Shown: positions 10,498-23,000 of the stretch, piece by piece
Layout: each line of letters begins with the position of its first letter
Position numbering within the stretch: the stretch's first letter is position 1
Source of the DNA: Intoshia linei
Taxonomy: Eukaryota > Orthonectida > Rhopaluridae
Direction of reading: 5' to 3'
Length of the DNA stretch: 30,730 nt
Assembly (NCBI GenBank): GCA_001642005.1
Contig: LWCA01000356.1
Location: forward strand, 1 to 30,730
Notes under the pieces: model-generated
Told to the model about the DNA's origin: nothing
The model's input: the letters and a program-made list of their open reading frames with translations, nothing else
Databases searched by the model: none
Made by a program: the position numbers and the translations under genes

Positions 10498-13400
10498 TTA
10501 TTTATTTAATACATTAGGATTCCAATATGCTATAGGATAATTAGACATTTTATTAATATGATATCTGACTGATACAGCTATAGTCATTCCGATGAAAAAC
10601 ATCATCAATGAAACTGATAGATAACCATCATTAATAATATAATTGTATTCGGATTTATCCTAAAAAATAATAAATATTTATAAATAAATGCTAACTTATA
10701 TAATATGCTATGCGATTTTTGTTTGTTTGTGTGTGTGTTCCACTTTATTGAAAATTTAAAAATTTACAGGTGATACAGTTTTATTCTGTTAAAACACACA
10801 AAAAATTTCAATATGAATAAGTGACGACTTCACGGTCAAAACAGCATTTTAGTATTCATATATTTTTTTCGAAATATTTTATTAAAACAAAAAATGTGAA
10901 ATAATTAACTGTCCAAAAATTAAAAAAAAGATTATTCTGATAGAGCTTATTTCAGTTAATATAAGTACAAAAGTTAAACCCGAAGAATGTACGCATTCCC
11001 GATGAAAAATAATTTTTAATACATTATCAACCAATATTTTTGAAATATTTCAATTAAAATAAAAATTGAAAATGTAAATATTGATCCTACAATTTCAAAA
11101 TAAAGCATATTAAATGTCTACACATTTCCAATAAAGAAATATGGGTGAAAATCTATATAATTCATTCTTTCTGAATTTTTTTCATAGCTATGCAATTAAT
11201 AAATTTCAAATTCTCATTTTCAAAAAATTTTGAATAAAATTTAAATAGAACCAAACAACGAAACTAAAACAACTTTGTTAATATCATTTTTATATTTATT
11301 ACAATCCTTTTTTGAATTTTTTATTAAATTTATAATAATTTTTATGATTTTAAAATTCGTATTGGCCTATATATTTTTTTAAATTCTCCTACTCGTTTAA
11401 TTTTCAAAAATAGGGACATTTGGGGTTTTTGACTCGTAAGATGTGAGTTTGGGAGGTTTAAATGTATCTTATTATAGGTCCCGGAAAAAACTGTAATGGA
11501 AATGTAGATTTTATAAAAATCTAAGACTGGTAGTTATTTCAATAAAGTGGAATACACAGACACACACACAAACAAAAATCGCGTAGCATATTATATAAGT
11601 AAGGATATAACGATAAATTACAAATTTAAATTGAATCGCATTGGTAGAAATTTTGATAATGTACATGGAAACAGACATTATCCATGTATCTGCAGTGTTA
11701 TAAGCCATATAAAATATGGCCATGGAGCTCCCTCCAACGTATGGATCACAAACTGTCAAATTAAAAGCAGCGAATGGTATATAGGTAAATATTTCGAATA
11801 TATTATTGATTAAAACAATCACAAAAATAAAAATGTATATATAATAAGGAGCTTGAAAATCAATCAAATCATATGGATTTTGATTATCCACTAAAGTAAC
11901 ATTTTTCATTGCATTAAGCATTTTGGCACTTCTAAGCTTATCCATATCTATACACATATATTTTACAAGGTATGCTATTATCAAAGCAACAAATCCTCTA
12001 AATATAATTGTTTTGTAGAATATTTTTAATGGTTTTATGTCTGGTTTAGAAATATATCGTGCAACAAATGGAGATATAATCAAATTAATTAACAATGCCG
12101 GTGTCGTTATGAAAGCATATAAATCCACGTCCAATCCATAATTTATCAATCGTATTAATGATACATTTTCTGCCGCTATATATATAATCTAAAATGTATT
12201 AGCTTCTAATTTAGTTTTAACTCTTTGAGAAATATTCGTTATTTTTGAATGAGATTTGTTGTAACATTTAAAACAAGTTATATGCTATTCAATAGGGATT
12301 TCCAACCGATGTGTCGCCAAACTTTTTAAAATTTATTTAATTTATTTTTTAAAATTTGTGAAACCAAATAAAATTTTTACACAACTAAAATAGCGTTAAT
12401 TTTCACTAAATTTATCATTAAAATGATTATTTTATAGTCAAAATCAATAAATAAAACATTAAATTAGTCATCAAATACACTTTTTAATATTGTTCACGCA
12501 CATTTTTGAAATAATGAAAAAATAATTTAAATCTCGTTGATACAAATGTGATTTTATGTTATATATAAAGATATTAAAAGAACCTTTCGTAATTTTTGTT
12601 ATTAATAAACGGTATTAACAATATTAACTGATTAAAAATTTTAGCATTTTTATATTTTTCTACTACTGTACTATATACTACATAGTATGAGTAGATAATT
12701 TAGATAGTATTAAAACATAAAATAAAACAAGTAAATTTAATTTTTTAGTAGAATTATAATTATAAAAAAGCCTAAAACGCTGCGTAATACTACAAATGAT
12801 GAAATTTGATTGAAATTAAAAATTTTTAAATTTTATTTTTTTCAGTGAGTCCCAACATTATTAGGCACCATAGATCATTTATGTAAGCTTAAAAGCTTTG
12901 TGTATCTTTGTTATTCAAAATTCGAGAACAACTGCTCTGTTTAAATAATTATAATGTAACCTTAATAGTAAGGTGGATAAACACGTATTGAATTATTGGT
13001 TTGTGTTTTAGTAGCTGAAAGAATTGTTTATAAACCGCTTTTATTTCTATTTTTTCATTGATATCTTTATTTCGTTTGAAGAAAATGGATGTAGTCACAA
13101 TAAATGTTAATATTGCTAACATTAACACAAAATCTAAATTATTTTATTATATATATTATACATACATTAGGGTGTCTAATTTTTTGAAAAATTTTAGAAT
13201 TCGATGGGCAATTAGCACTAAAAGTGTGTACTTTTAAAATAGAAAAACTAATTTGCAATCAAAAACATTTAACGATATCTATTCGAGTTGCGTTTGTCAT
13301 TTTAAATATCCCTGTATAAATATTATAGAGAAATTAAAACTGAACTTTATTTTAACGGAAATTGGCGTTTGAGCTGTTAAACGCAGTACCGCCTTAATAA

Positions 13401-16400
13401 TATTGTTCTCCATGTTTTGTTATACAGTTTATATTATTAAATTTGTTTCGAGCTCAATTTTTTTGAATTTTATAAAATTCATATTATGCAATTGAATAAA
13501 ATTTAAACAATTTTAATTGGCTATTTAGCCAGAATTCGAGAAATTAAATCGTTAATAAAATCAAAAAAATTGAGCTTGGAACAAATTAAAAATATTATAA
13601 AATATTAACTTTTTTTGCTCTAATAATAATTTATTACTTTTTAATGAAATAAATGCATCTTGTTTCAAATTTTCTATTGAATATAGTAATTGTTTGACAT
13701 TTGGCATAAATTCTTCTGACGCAGTAAATAGCAACAGATTTGAGGATATAAATAGTCCAATTATCATTCCGTAGTAATTACATATAGATCCAAATTTGAG
13801 TTTATCTCTAAATAATACTTATTATCATTAGTGATAATATTATTATAATAATACTAACCAGGTAAAGTACAATGCTATAAAAAATTATTTGGATGATTTA
13901 TAGAGAACTAACAGTAATAACACTTATATATATAAGTAAGGATAATTATTTTCCACGTATAATTTAATAGGCTTCAACATATTGAATGTAGCTGAAATGG
14001 GGTTGCTAGGAAGATGGTACGGAAGAGGTTTAGAGGTAAGAGATTATTTATTTTTGACTAAATTCTAAAACGTTGTTGTTTTACGTCGTCACTGTTTTGC
14101 GACACGACAATAATTAATTCATTTCGTAAATATTTTATTATTTTTGAGCAGTATATTATTATAAATGTTGACTCCTAAAATTTGGCATATATATTCATAG
14201 GAACGATAAAAATATATAAGTGAGCAAGCTGCTTTGAAATTTTGGTATGACTAAGTCGTCAAGTGTTCATTTCAATATGGGTGATGTAGTAAAGCATGTT
14301 GGGAAAATAGAGTTTTTATTAAAATTTGTAAATTTTTTTAGTGTAATTTCTTGGCATAATAATTAAGTCTTTATATAAATTACATAAATTAAATTTACAT
14401 CAAACAGGAATTAATTTTATTAACACAATCAAAAAACTTTCAAACTTAAGTAATCATTTTCGTGATGGTTATCACATCATCACTCCGTATTTAATCGCAG
14501 TCTTATGTTAAAGTTGTAGATAGAGTTTATCTTTTGTCAAATAAAATCAATCATCAAATCATCAGATCAAAGTATTACAAGTTGTAATACCAGGGATGGC
14601 CCACCTGTCGATCGCCAAAATTAAAAAATTAGAATTAATTTTTTATTTTAATAATACTTGACAGTAAAATGATGTCTATTTTAATAATTTAATTTAATAT
14701 TTATAAAATTTAATTGTATTTATATATTGTTAAAAAGTAGTTAATTATATGTGGAATGGGTACCGGAACTTTACTTATTTAACCTTTTTTCTAGCAATAT
14801 TATGAAATAATATACTTGCTACATTAAATTGTAATGTTTGGATTAGTCCACTATTTCTTATACTAAATTTAGCCGATAATTTTCAAATATACAGCGAAAG
14901 TGCTTCGAATTATTCCAAATTTTAATTTTTATGTTTTCTACAATCATACTTTTTAATTTTTAACATAGGTTCCGATCAGATACATTTTTCTAGTCAATGT
15001 ATTAATCAATCGCCACTCATTGATAAATTTTAAAGTCGATCGTATCAAAAATAGGTTGGGTACCCGTGCAATATACTCTAAATTAAATAATTACTGTGGA
15101 ATCATCATTAAAGACCATCCATCAACAGCAATTTCCAACGTTGCACTCATGAAATTCATTATGAGAAATATTGTCACGAGCATGTAGAAATTGCCAGTTT
15201 TGTCATTATTGTTTTTGCTAATTAACGAATCCACATTTAACGATAATAATAGAAATGTAATCGATAGTCCATACATGGAAGTTATTATCCAACTAAATGT
15301 AATTTGATTTAATAATTATTTAGTTATATTTATCGTGGATGTTTCGTTGAATCAATATCAAGGAAGTATTCATTGAGCACATCATTTTATCTCATAAAAA
15401 TATTTTTGAAAATAAAAATTTATTTGAAGAAAAATTATTTTCATGACTGTAAGCATGAATTCAATCTATTTGGCGTATTCACTCGCTTTTAGTTTAACCC
15501 TTTCATACGTGTTGTCAGATGTTGCGTTTTTTACGCATTGCTATAGCAAAAAGAGTAGAATTTTTATCTTTCTCATCGTAAAAAACTCATGTTTCTCATT
15601 TGCAAATATGAGAAATGCACTAGTAATAAAACTAGACAATTGAAATTTAATTGAAAATGTACACCAATTATCATGTAATGCAAAACATGACTTCACACAT
15701 ATTAAAATGTATACATTTTATTATTATTTGTACTTAATACTACAGCAATTAAATTGTAGTAAAAATATAATCAAATAAAATTATAAACAACAAAGATCAA
15801 TAGGACGTAATAAAGACATATTTAAGTTTTAACATTACTGATCAAAGATTTTCTCGCGCTGAAAATCTACTTAACCTATTTAATAACACGAATTATTTAT
15901 AATAATAATATATTAATTATATAATATTATAATTATATTAATAATAATTATTGATATTATTTTTGTGAACACTATTGTCCGAGCGTTTGAAAATATAAAT
16001 AAAAATTTTAAATCTGAAAAGTGTGATCCATGTCGATTATTAGATAAGTTAGAATTATTTAAAACAATATAACCAAAATAATTATCATATATATTTCTAT
16101 TGATCCTGAAGATCCCACGAATACGAAAAGTTTGGATCAGATTGGTTATTTGCCTAGAAAATTTTTAGGGGCCCATATTGGAATTAACACTAATGTACTG
16201 GTGACAATGAGATCTTTTTTACTAGGGTGTGTTCTTGAACTAAACAAACGCGTATCTTTAAATATTGTGGTTTTAAATAAAGCAAAGCCAATATCTCCCT
16301 TACATATACTAAGTGATACTTTTAATTTTGCTTCTTTACTGATAGAATTAATTGATCATTTTTAATTTTAAATTTTCAAATTAGATGAGTTTTTTACGCA

Positions 16401-18866
16401 TTATTTCATTATTTTCATTTAAATAATCAGCTAATTGTTGTTATTCTAACGATATACATATTTTTATAAGTAAAGATCTATAAAACATGTCACATTTTAA
16501 TTAGTAATTTTACTATTCTATTAAATTTTTACTCACAAAAAAACATAATGACATGTTTTACATGTCAAATAAAGTTTTTATTACATTTTTCAATTAATTA
16601 AAGCGATAAGTTAATTTTATAATTGCATTCTCACGAAACATTTAAACAAGATTTAAACCAAGAATTACACTGTCCAACACGTATACTACAAACTTATTGC
16701 GACCATCATAATTTTTTCCTAATCTCAGCGACGCTAAATTAATGGCTGGTATTCTAAATGGCCCAAAAATTAGAAAACTATTAAAAGATGTACATTTTCG
16801 ATGTACCCTTAAACTAGTGTGACCAGAAAAAAAACATACTATCACTTTTAGTTTATTTGGAATAAATTTTAAGCCGAAAATTTTTATTCGTCATCATAGA
16901 TAAGTAATTTTGGCTTTACATTTATTATCAAATAAACTAAAATTGATAGTACGTTTTTTTCTGGTCACACTAAACCTTACTTAAACCTAAACAAAAAGAT
17001 GCGTTTAATGCTTTGAAAAATGTAATCTTATTTTTTCTTGGAAACAATCGATCTGAAAATTACAAAGATTTAATTGAAGAGTTATAGATAAAATACTAAG
17101 AAATGAACTGCTTTTATAGCATAAAAATGCATTACCTAGAATGTCATTTAGATTTTTTGCGCTAAACTGCGGTATGTGGTCAGACGAAAAGGGTGAACAA
17201 TTTCATCAAACTATGATATTATATGAAAGACGTTTTGGAAGATGTAGATCATGAAATATGATTTGTGATTTTGTTTGGTGGTGTTCAACAAAAAATAAAT
17301 TTTAAATTTATCTAATTATTACTTTTTTTATAAAATATTTTTAATTGATACCTTCTTATATCTTAATTTTTGAAATTTATGTTTATCACTTACATCCTTG
17401 ATATTGAACAAGATTCGTTTAGGGGTAACTCGAAAAAGTTGATTTTACGTGTAATGTAAGTAGTAAATACAGAAAATTTTTATTTCATATTGTTTGTCGA
17501 TGTTGCCTTAAAATTAGAGTTAATTAATTAAGGTAATTAAATAATTAATGACAATTTTTTTTATACATATGTAGACGTATATGTCTATTTATCAATTTTA
17601 CCATTTGTAATATACCATATTAATTGTGAATAGACCTTACGGTGGAGTGTATTTCTTTAAAAAAAACTTTGACCCTTAATTAAATCCAAAGTCAATCTTG
17701 AAATTAATAAATTTTTTTTAAAAATAGATGTATACTAATTCACACACTGGACTGTACTCGTAATTTTTAATTGTGTACCATATGGCTTTGAAAACCCTCT
17801 ATTTTGAGCATTTATGCAAATGTAACCTCAATTTTAAATTACAAAGTTATGGAGTCAAAATTAATTTTAATACTTATGTTAACAGTGTCAACAATAAAAT
17901 ATTACTTTATGAAGAATATTTCAGTTTTTGCGCATTAGATAAAATGTTCCCATCTTTACACTTATTGAAATAAAAAATTGACTATTTTTAATATAATGAA
18001 ACTGTACATAATGATACTAAAATTAATTTTTTTGGATCATTATATTACAAATTATCATATTATTTTTTGAGGATTATTTCACGTTTTGCGTTTCATGGTT
18101 GTTTTGTCACCGAAATAAAATTTAGATAGCTCCATTTTATGTTTGTATACATGTTTAATTACGTCAAAGGGTTAAGTTTTTATGAAGTGAAAATTTTAAT
18201 ATAATTAGTGTAAACATTTCTAAAAATGAATAGTCTCGTCAGAGTTAAATGGTGTAGAAATGCATAGTTGGAAACACTATGTAAACATGTCTAATTTGGA
18301 CAAGGCAATAAAAATATTGATTGGGTCAAACTTCACTACACAAAATATGGTAATGTAGCTTGAAGTCGATTTTTATCATTACATAAAATATAGTGATGAG
18401 GCTTTAGGTCGATTTTTGTCATCACCATATTTTATGTCATAATTTACGAAAGGGTTAATACACCAATCATAATAAATGCATTTGATATTTTGATAGGTGG
18501 GCCACTCTAATGAAGATAAATATAACATGACGCATAGTTTATTTAAAACCTAAAATTTTTCAAAATATGGAATAACCTAAATTTTAAATATAAAAATTAC
18601 AATTTTCTCCGATTTATAGAAAATGGTGAAATTCCATCCACTAAAACAGACCATAAAATCGATAAACTTCCAGGTATTGTAACTAATTTAAATGCACTAA
18701 TATACGATAAAGAATAGTTGTTTCTTTGTAATTGAGTTGTAAATGCTTTGCATAGACCAAGTGGTAAGTAGATAATGGTATATAATATAATAAGTTGGAA
18801 AAATGCTAAAAAACAATCAAATTTTTTATATTTTGAATTTTTTTCAGTTAATAACGGACTTATCAT
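10498..18866 (-). CDS. SLC33A1: Acetyl-coenzyme A transporter 1-like (SLC33A1 family)
   Basis: Family role (established): multi-pass carrier moving acetyl-CoA into ER/Golgi. Six exons: 18866-18601, 15292-15095, 13807-13638, 13133-12961, 12188-11622, 10659-10498. They total 1536 nt and 511 residues, phases 2,2,1,0,0, near the usual family length of about 550. Seen in order: LPLGL in TM1 (residues 34-38), LWSVLVD (71-77), RRKFW across the first junction, EIAVDGW (142-148, family DIAVDGW), a loop plus LTIKIIYIAAENV across exons 4/5 (family LTAKIGFSAADAV), PLKIFYK, CDPYVGG (416-422) and INDGY before the last TM helix. Hydrophobic segments fit a 10-12 helix topology. Donors are GTAATT, GTAATT, GTAATA, GTTACA, GTAATT; acceptors end TTTAG. 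The start is the first ATG of exon 1, but the frame stays open 46 codons upstream without another Met, so a 5' exon may be missing. The Asp to Glu change in the DIAVDGW motif is the one notable substitution. Confidence 0.93.
10689..11605. mobile_element. Terminal-inverted-repeat element filling SLC33A1-like intron 5 (family A)
   Basis: The left end (CTAACTTATATAATATGC, GCGATTTTTGTTTGT, a GT-rich run, CCACTTTATTGAAA) is mirrored at the right end (TTCAATAAAGTGG, a CA-rich run, ACAAACAAAAATCGCGTAGC, TATATAAGTAAGGA). The inverted repeat is about 70 bp with few mismatches; exact ends are uncertain by a few bases and no clear target duplication is seen. The interior matches the other family A copies. 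It occupies all but about 45 nt of the intron between exons 11622 and 10659. Confidence 0.75.
14591..15068. mobile_element. hAT-like MITE in SLC33A1-like intron 2
   Basis: The left end CAGGGATGGCCCACC plus GTCGATCG is mirrored at the right end by GTCGATCG and GGTTGGGTACCCGTG, giving diverged inverted termini of a hAT non-autonomous element. It has no coding capacity. The flanking 8-mers match only at their last bases (TAC), so the target duplication is not proven. It begins 27 nt inside the intron from the exon 15095 donor side. Confidence 0.45.
16085..16366 (-). pseudogene. Decayed tyrosine-kinase-like domain fragment in SLC33A1-like intron 1
   Basis: A 72-codon open stretch followed by two in-frame stops can be compared with subdomains VII-IX of tyrosine kinases. 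KVSLSICKGDIGFALF stands where K(I/V)SDFGLAR is usual, and IPIWAPKNFLGK-stop-PI-stop-SK with LFVFVGSSGSIEIY stands where PIRWMAPE.FLGKY...SD.W.FGV.LWEI is usual. Composition is less A+T-rich than the surroundings. No HRD catalytic loop was found upstream on the strand. The call rests on pattern similarity only; the plus-strand frame at 16132-16365 would then be an antisense shadow. Confidence 0.4.
16707..17300 (+). pseudogene. Relic of a transposon-associated ORF common in invertebrates, split by a MITE
   Basis: The first part (16707-16812) reads FFPNLSDAKLMAGILNGPKIRKLLKD. After the MITE, the frame resumes at about 16993 with QKDAFNALKNVILFFLGNNR, SENYKDLIEEL and, after frameshifts, MHYLECHLDFL and NCGMWSDEKGEQFHQTMILY. 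This order (FP.IS.AK...GIF.GPQIR.L..D, then FLGN.RS..Y...., then HFL.SHLDYF, then DEQGERFHQD) is that of a multi-copy protein of unknown function found in many invertebrate genomes and associated with DNA transposons. Stops and frameshifts show it is dead. It lies in SLC33A1-like intron 1 on the opposite strand. Confidence 0.7.
16815..16972. mobile_element. 158-bp MITE with about 48-bp terminal inverted repeats
   Basis: Left TAGTGTGACCAGAAAA...TACTATCA..TTTTAGTTTATTTG and the right end match as inverted repeats over nearly 50 bp with a few mismatches, around a central unique part of about 60 bp. AAC flanks both ends and may be a 3-bp target duplication. The element interrupts the transposon ORF relic, so it inserted later. 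Confidence 0.8.
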
Positions 18867-20016
18867 TATAGATATATTAAAAGTTTTAATGGCAACTTTA
18901 ACTTTAGATTGTTTGTATGTATCAGCTACAATATATTCTTTAATTAAACAAATATATAAACTACTATATATAAATGGTATATCGAAAATGTAAATAATCT
19001 TTATTTACAAATTTATATAAAATATATTGCTAAAAATGAGATTTGTGTATCTCTGTAACCGAATTCGAACCTACCGTACATAAAAATTGTATTAGGTATA
19101 GTTTTCAATTGGGCCTTCTTGGAAAAACTTTTGTACAATGTAAGTCAAAAAACGATACGTTTCTAAACTAATCCTAGTAAATTGTACATTGAAATAGGTT
19201 CTTCAGAATTTATAAATAAAATGTAGATAATAGTCATTAATTTCAGTAATACATCAGAAATTTAAAATATAAATTGTATATAAAATGAATAATGTAAATA
19301 TTTATATATATTGTAAATATATAAATACATATATGTGAATAAAATGTACCATATTACTACAGTATAGTATACCAATGCACGGTTAGTAAGTTACCAGTGG
19401 TTAGTCTAACTCAGGGGTCCACAACCTGAGGCCGTAAGAGCGTTTATGTGCGGCCGTGGGTAATGCATGCCATTATAATACAATATATCATTTTACTTCA
19501 ATGTCAAGGTAATATTTATATCAAAATAGATTTAAACTCTCTCAATGTTAAATTAAATTTTGTGCGGCCGTAGTATCAATGAGTATAAAGTAGCTTTGCG
19601 GCTGAATAATTATTATATGAATAATGATAAACACTAGTTTATTTTTATTCTCTACTAATTCTGCAATTCGTTAATACTTTATACCGTTTTAATTGAAATG
19701 TTGATTTTTTGCAAAATTCAGGTATTGTAATATTAACATAGTAATCTTGTTTTAAATTGTTATTCGAAGTTAGTTAAATAGCTACAATACAATCAGTTTC
19801 GGTGAGAATGAGATTACAAATGGATTACTTTTTTGTAGAGTGTACTATTAGCACCCATTATAAAAAATAAAATTTATAATTAATTTTTCATTTACCTTTT
19901 TTCAATATTGAACGAGGCATCCTATAATAGGATTCCTATATCCACCTGTAATATTTAAAAAATATTTTGTTCTCCCATATCCAATGGGACTCTAATCTCT
20001 ACGAAATGTGTCTATT
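18867..20016. other. Intergenic stretch between LCAT-like copy 2 and the SLC33A1-like gene
   Basis: The minus-strand frame of transporter exon 1 continues open to 19004 (46 codons, no Met). Beyond that nothing coding was recognised. A hAT-like terminus starts at 19412. Confidence 0.45.
19412..19620 (+). mobile_element. hAT-like terminal sequence with GCGGCCG repeats
   Basis: CAGGGGTCCACAACCTGAGGCCG is close to the usual CAGGGGTCC.CAACC terminus of hAT MITEs; related GTGCGGCCGT motifs recur at about 19450 and 19563. The right end was not placed. Confidence 0.45.
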
Positions 20017-23000
20017 TCAGTTTGGTAAGATATGATAATATATAACGTATTTATTAATATAATTAATAATTCTATCATCATGAAGTATACTGGTATGATT
20101 TAATCCTTTTATATACAAAATATTTTCATAGTCGGAAACAAAATCATCACACGCGTTCAAGCCTAATTAAAAAAATTAGAAATTTTTGATTTTCTACCAA
20201 TTATTGATACAATCAGACAAAAAAAGTTGTATAATATTACTGTTTAATGGAATAGTTCCATCACCCAATGTCTTGGTAGCATATTTCAATACATCATCAT
20301 CGTTAAAATCTACATTGAAAAATTTGACAGTTTTATTGACCAGCATTGTACTATACAGACAGTGAAGTTTAACTAATTTAGTATATTTAATCCTATCCAA
20401 TAAGTTGAAAATATTTTCAATGTCAATAGAATTATAAATGTAACGTGGATATTGTTCAGGTAAAAAAATTCCAATGTCGCTCATTTTGTACATTTTATCG
20501 TCTTTAAATACGATATAATCGTCGTAGTCTTTATATAATTTGTTTGGAAACATATACGATGATGATTCAAACGTTTGTGTGATAGTGTGTAATAATAATT
20601 CTCCGTCGTCATCAGTCGTCATTGTATTTAATCCTACATGTACAATTAATTAGGGTGTCACACATATTAAAGAATCAAGGGCGATTGGTGCGTATCTAGT
20701 GTATTTTCGTGTAAAATAACATAATATAGAATGGAGTTTTCCAAAAATGCCGATTTAACTGGGTTGAACATTTTAAATCTCTCACATAAAAATTTATTTC
20801 TAAATTTAAATCAATATGAAATTTTTAATATTTTCAATTCGAAATATTCTTATATTACATAAATGAACAGATTGTGTACTAATCATCCTTAAAATTCTCA
20901 TAATTTGAAAAAAATGTGACACACTAAATATATAATAATGTATATGTTGTAAATATTCAAACATTACCCGTCATAAGCGTCAAAAGTGAAGCAGGACTTC
21001 CTCCAAGTGGGCAGGAAATTAGTATCAAGTTATCTATATGCTCCATGATAAAAGATTCGTCATATGTTGCCAACGCGTGTAAAATTTGAATACAACCAAA
21101 GGAATACGTTATAATACTTGTTCGTCTATTTTTTAGTGACTTGGATTTTTCTAGGACATTTCTTAAATTTTTTTCAATGTATATTCCTAAACTGAATGTA
21201 TTCATAATCATGTCAATAATTTACTATACCTAGTGTTTTATGTTTAGGTAGTATGCAAAATTTCAAGTTAAATTATGTAGAATCTACATTGTATACATCA
21301 GAGTAGAGACGATCCTACGATACTGCAAAACTTTTAGTATTTTTTACTATGGGTAAATCAACATAACTTACTGTTGACAAAAAGTATAAAATCCTGAAAA
21401 TGTTATATAAGGGAATATCGACTAATGAAATGGCTTCACATTTAGAACGCGATTATCGAAAAATCCAAGAAATCTACGCATTCCCGATAAAAAATAATTT
21501 TTAATATATTATCAACCAATATGTTTCAAAGATTTCGACTAAAATAAATCTTGAAAATGTAAATATTGATCCTACAATTTCATAAAAAAATTTTTATTGA
21601 ACGTCTCCACATTTCCAATAAAGAAATATGAGTGAAAATCTATATAATTCATTCCTTCGAAATTTTTTTCATTGCTATGCAGGTTTTAAATTTCAAATTC
21701 TCATTTTCAAAACATTTTGTTTCAAATTTAAACTACAATAACGAAACTAAAAGTAATACAACTTTGTTATTATCATTTTTATATTTATACAATCCTTTGC
21801 AATATTGGTAAAATTCCCTTGAAATATGTTTATAAAGTGAAGATTCGGTTAATTATTGATACATAATTGGTATTTTTAACTATTTATTAAATTGTTACAG
21901 AATATATACAAAAGTATGTCAACAATAATTAATTTTAAATTCATATAAATTAACATAAGTTTTACATAAATAAATATCTAAAGCGGTATATTAATTGTTT
22001 TTCTTCAATACTCAGGACCTTTATTGTAGTATAATCAGAAGATAGTTCTGTTTTAATTAACAATTAAATCTAAATATATACTTTGTTGACATACTTTTGA
22101 CGTGGTCATTTGATAAAATTTAAAAAAAAATTAAATTTGCTTTTGATGTTATTGATTTAAAAAATAGAAATTAGAAAGTTAATTATTAATTTAAATTAAG
22201 ATAAAAACATCCATTGCTATAATATAAATAAAAGTAAAGTTAAAAATATGAGTTGTAACGATAAAAATTTATCAAAACAATGTAAGTTTGTTCATATACT
22301 CTTGACGCTGACTGTATATCATCACTAGGGCAAGCAAAAGTCAGAAAAGTTAAAATTTAATATATATTAAATAGTTTAACATTTCCAGCATGATGGCACC
22401 AATATCTTCAATATTAATTGGCTAATTAAAATTTTAAAATTAATTAAAGTTAATACGGTTAGAAAAGTTATCATTTTTTCCAAATGTTAGAATTTTTTTT
22501 AAAAGTTAATAAAGTTAGATTTTGAAATATTCAATTATTTACATATGCATTTTTAAATTTTAAAATCTGAATCTTAATCAAATTTTAATCTAATAATCAG
22601 TTAATGCCTAAATTTCCAAAGTCGAGACAGAAAAAATTTATAATATTTTAAAAATATTTCCATTTTAAGAATATTTTTATTTTAAGAATTGTGATGTCTT
22701 AAATTATATTATAAATAAAATTAAAATTATATTAAAATGATATTATGTACAGAGTCATAGGTCGTCTGTTAAACACAAATCATTAACTTTGAATCATACT
22801 TTACAATCATATTAATCAATCAATCATTATAATCAACACATACACACACACACAAACAAAAATCGCGTAGATTTTTATATAAGTTAGGACTCTGTATAAT
22901 AAATTAAAAAATCGATAACAATTGTGTTTAAAATTCTTTACGCAAATGTTAAAAAATGTCAAAAAAAAGATTGATAATAGTGAATAGTAAAATTTTTAAG

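Noticed and set aside
11547-11813. 88-codon plus-strand open frame
   Set aside because: It lies antisense to transporter exon 5 (12188-11622), which has clear homology and splice sites.
16642-16845. 67-codon minus-strand open frame
   Set aside because: Antisense to the transposon ORF relic and running into the MITE.
18775-18993. 72-codon plus-strand open frame
   Set aside because: Antisense shadow of transporter exon 1 and its open upstream stretch.
19055-19085. tRNA-like TTCGAA motif on the minus strand
   Set aside because: No pairing T stem, anticodon arm or acceptor stem could be built around it.
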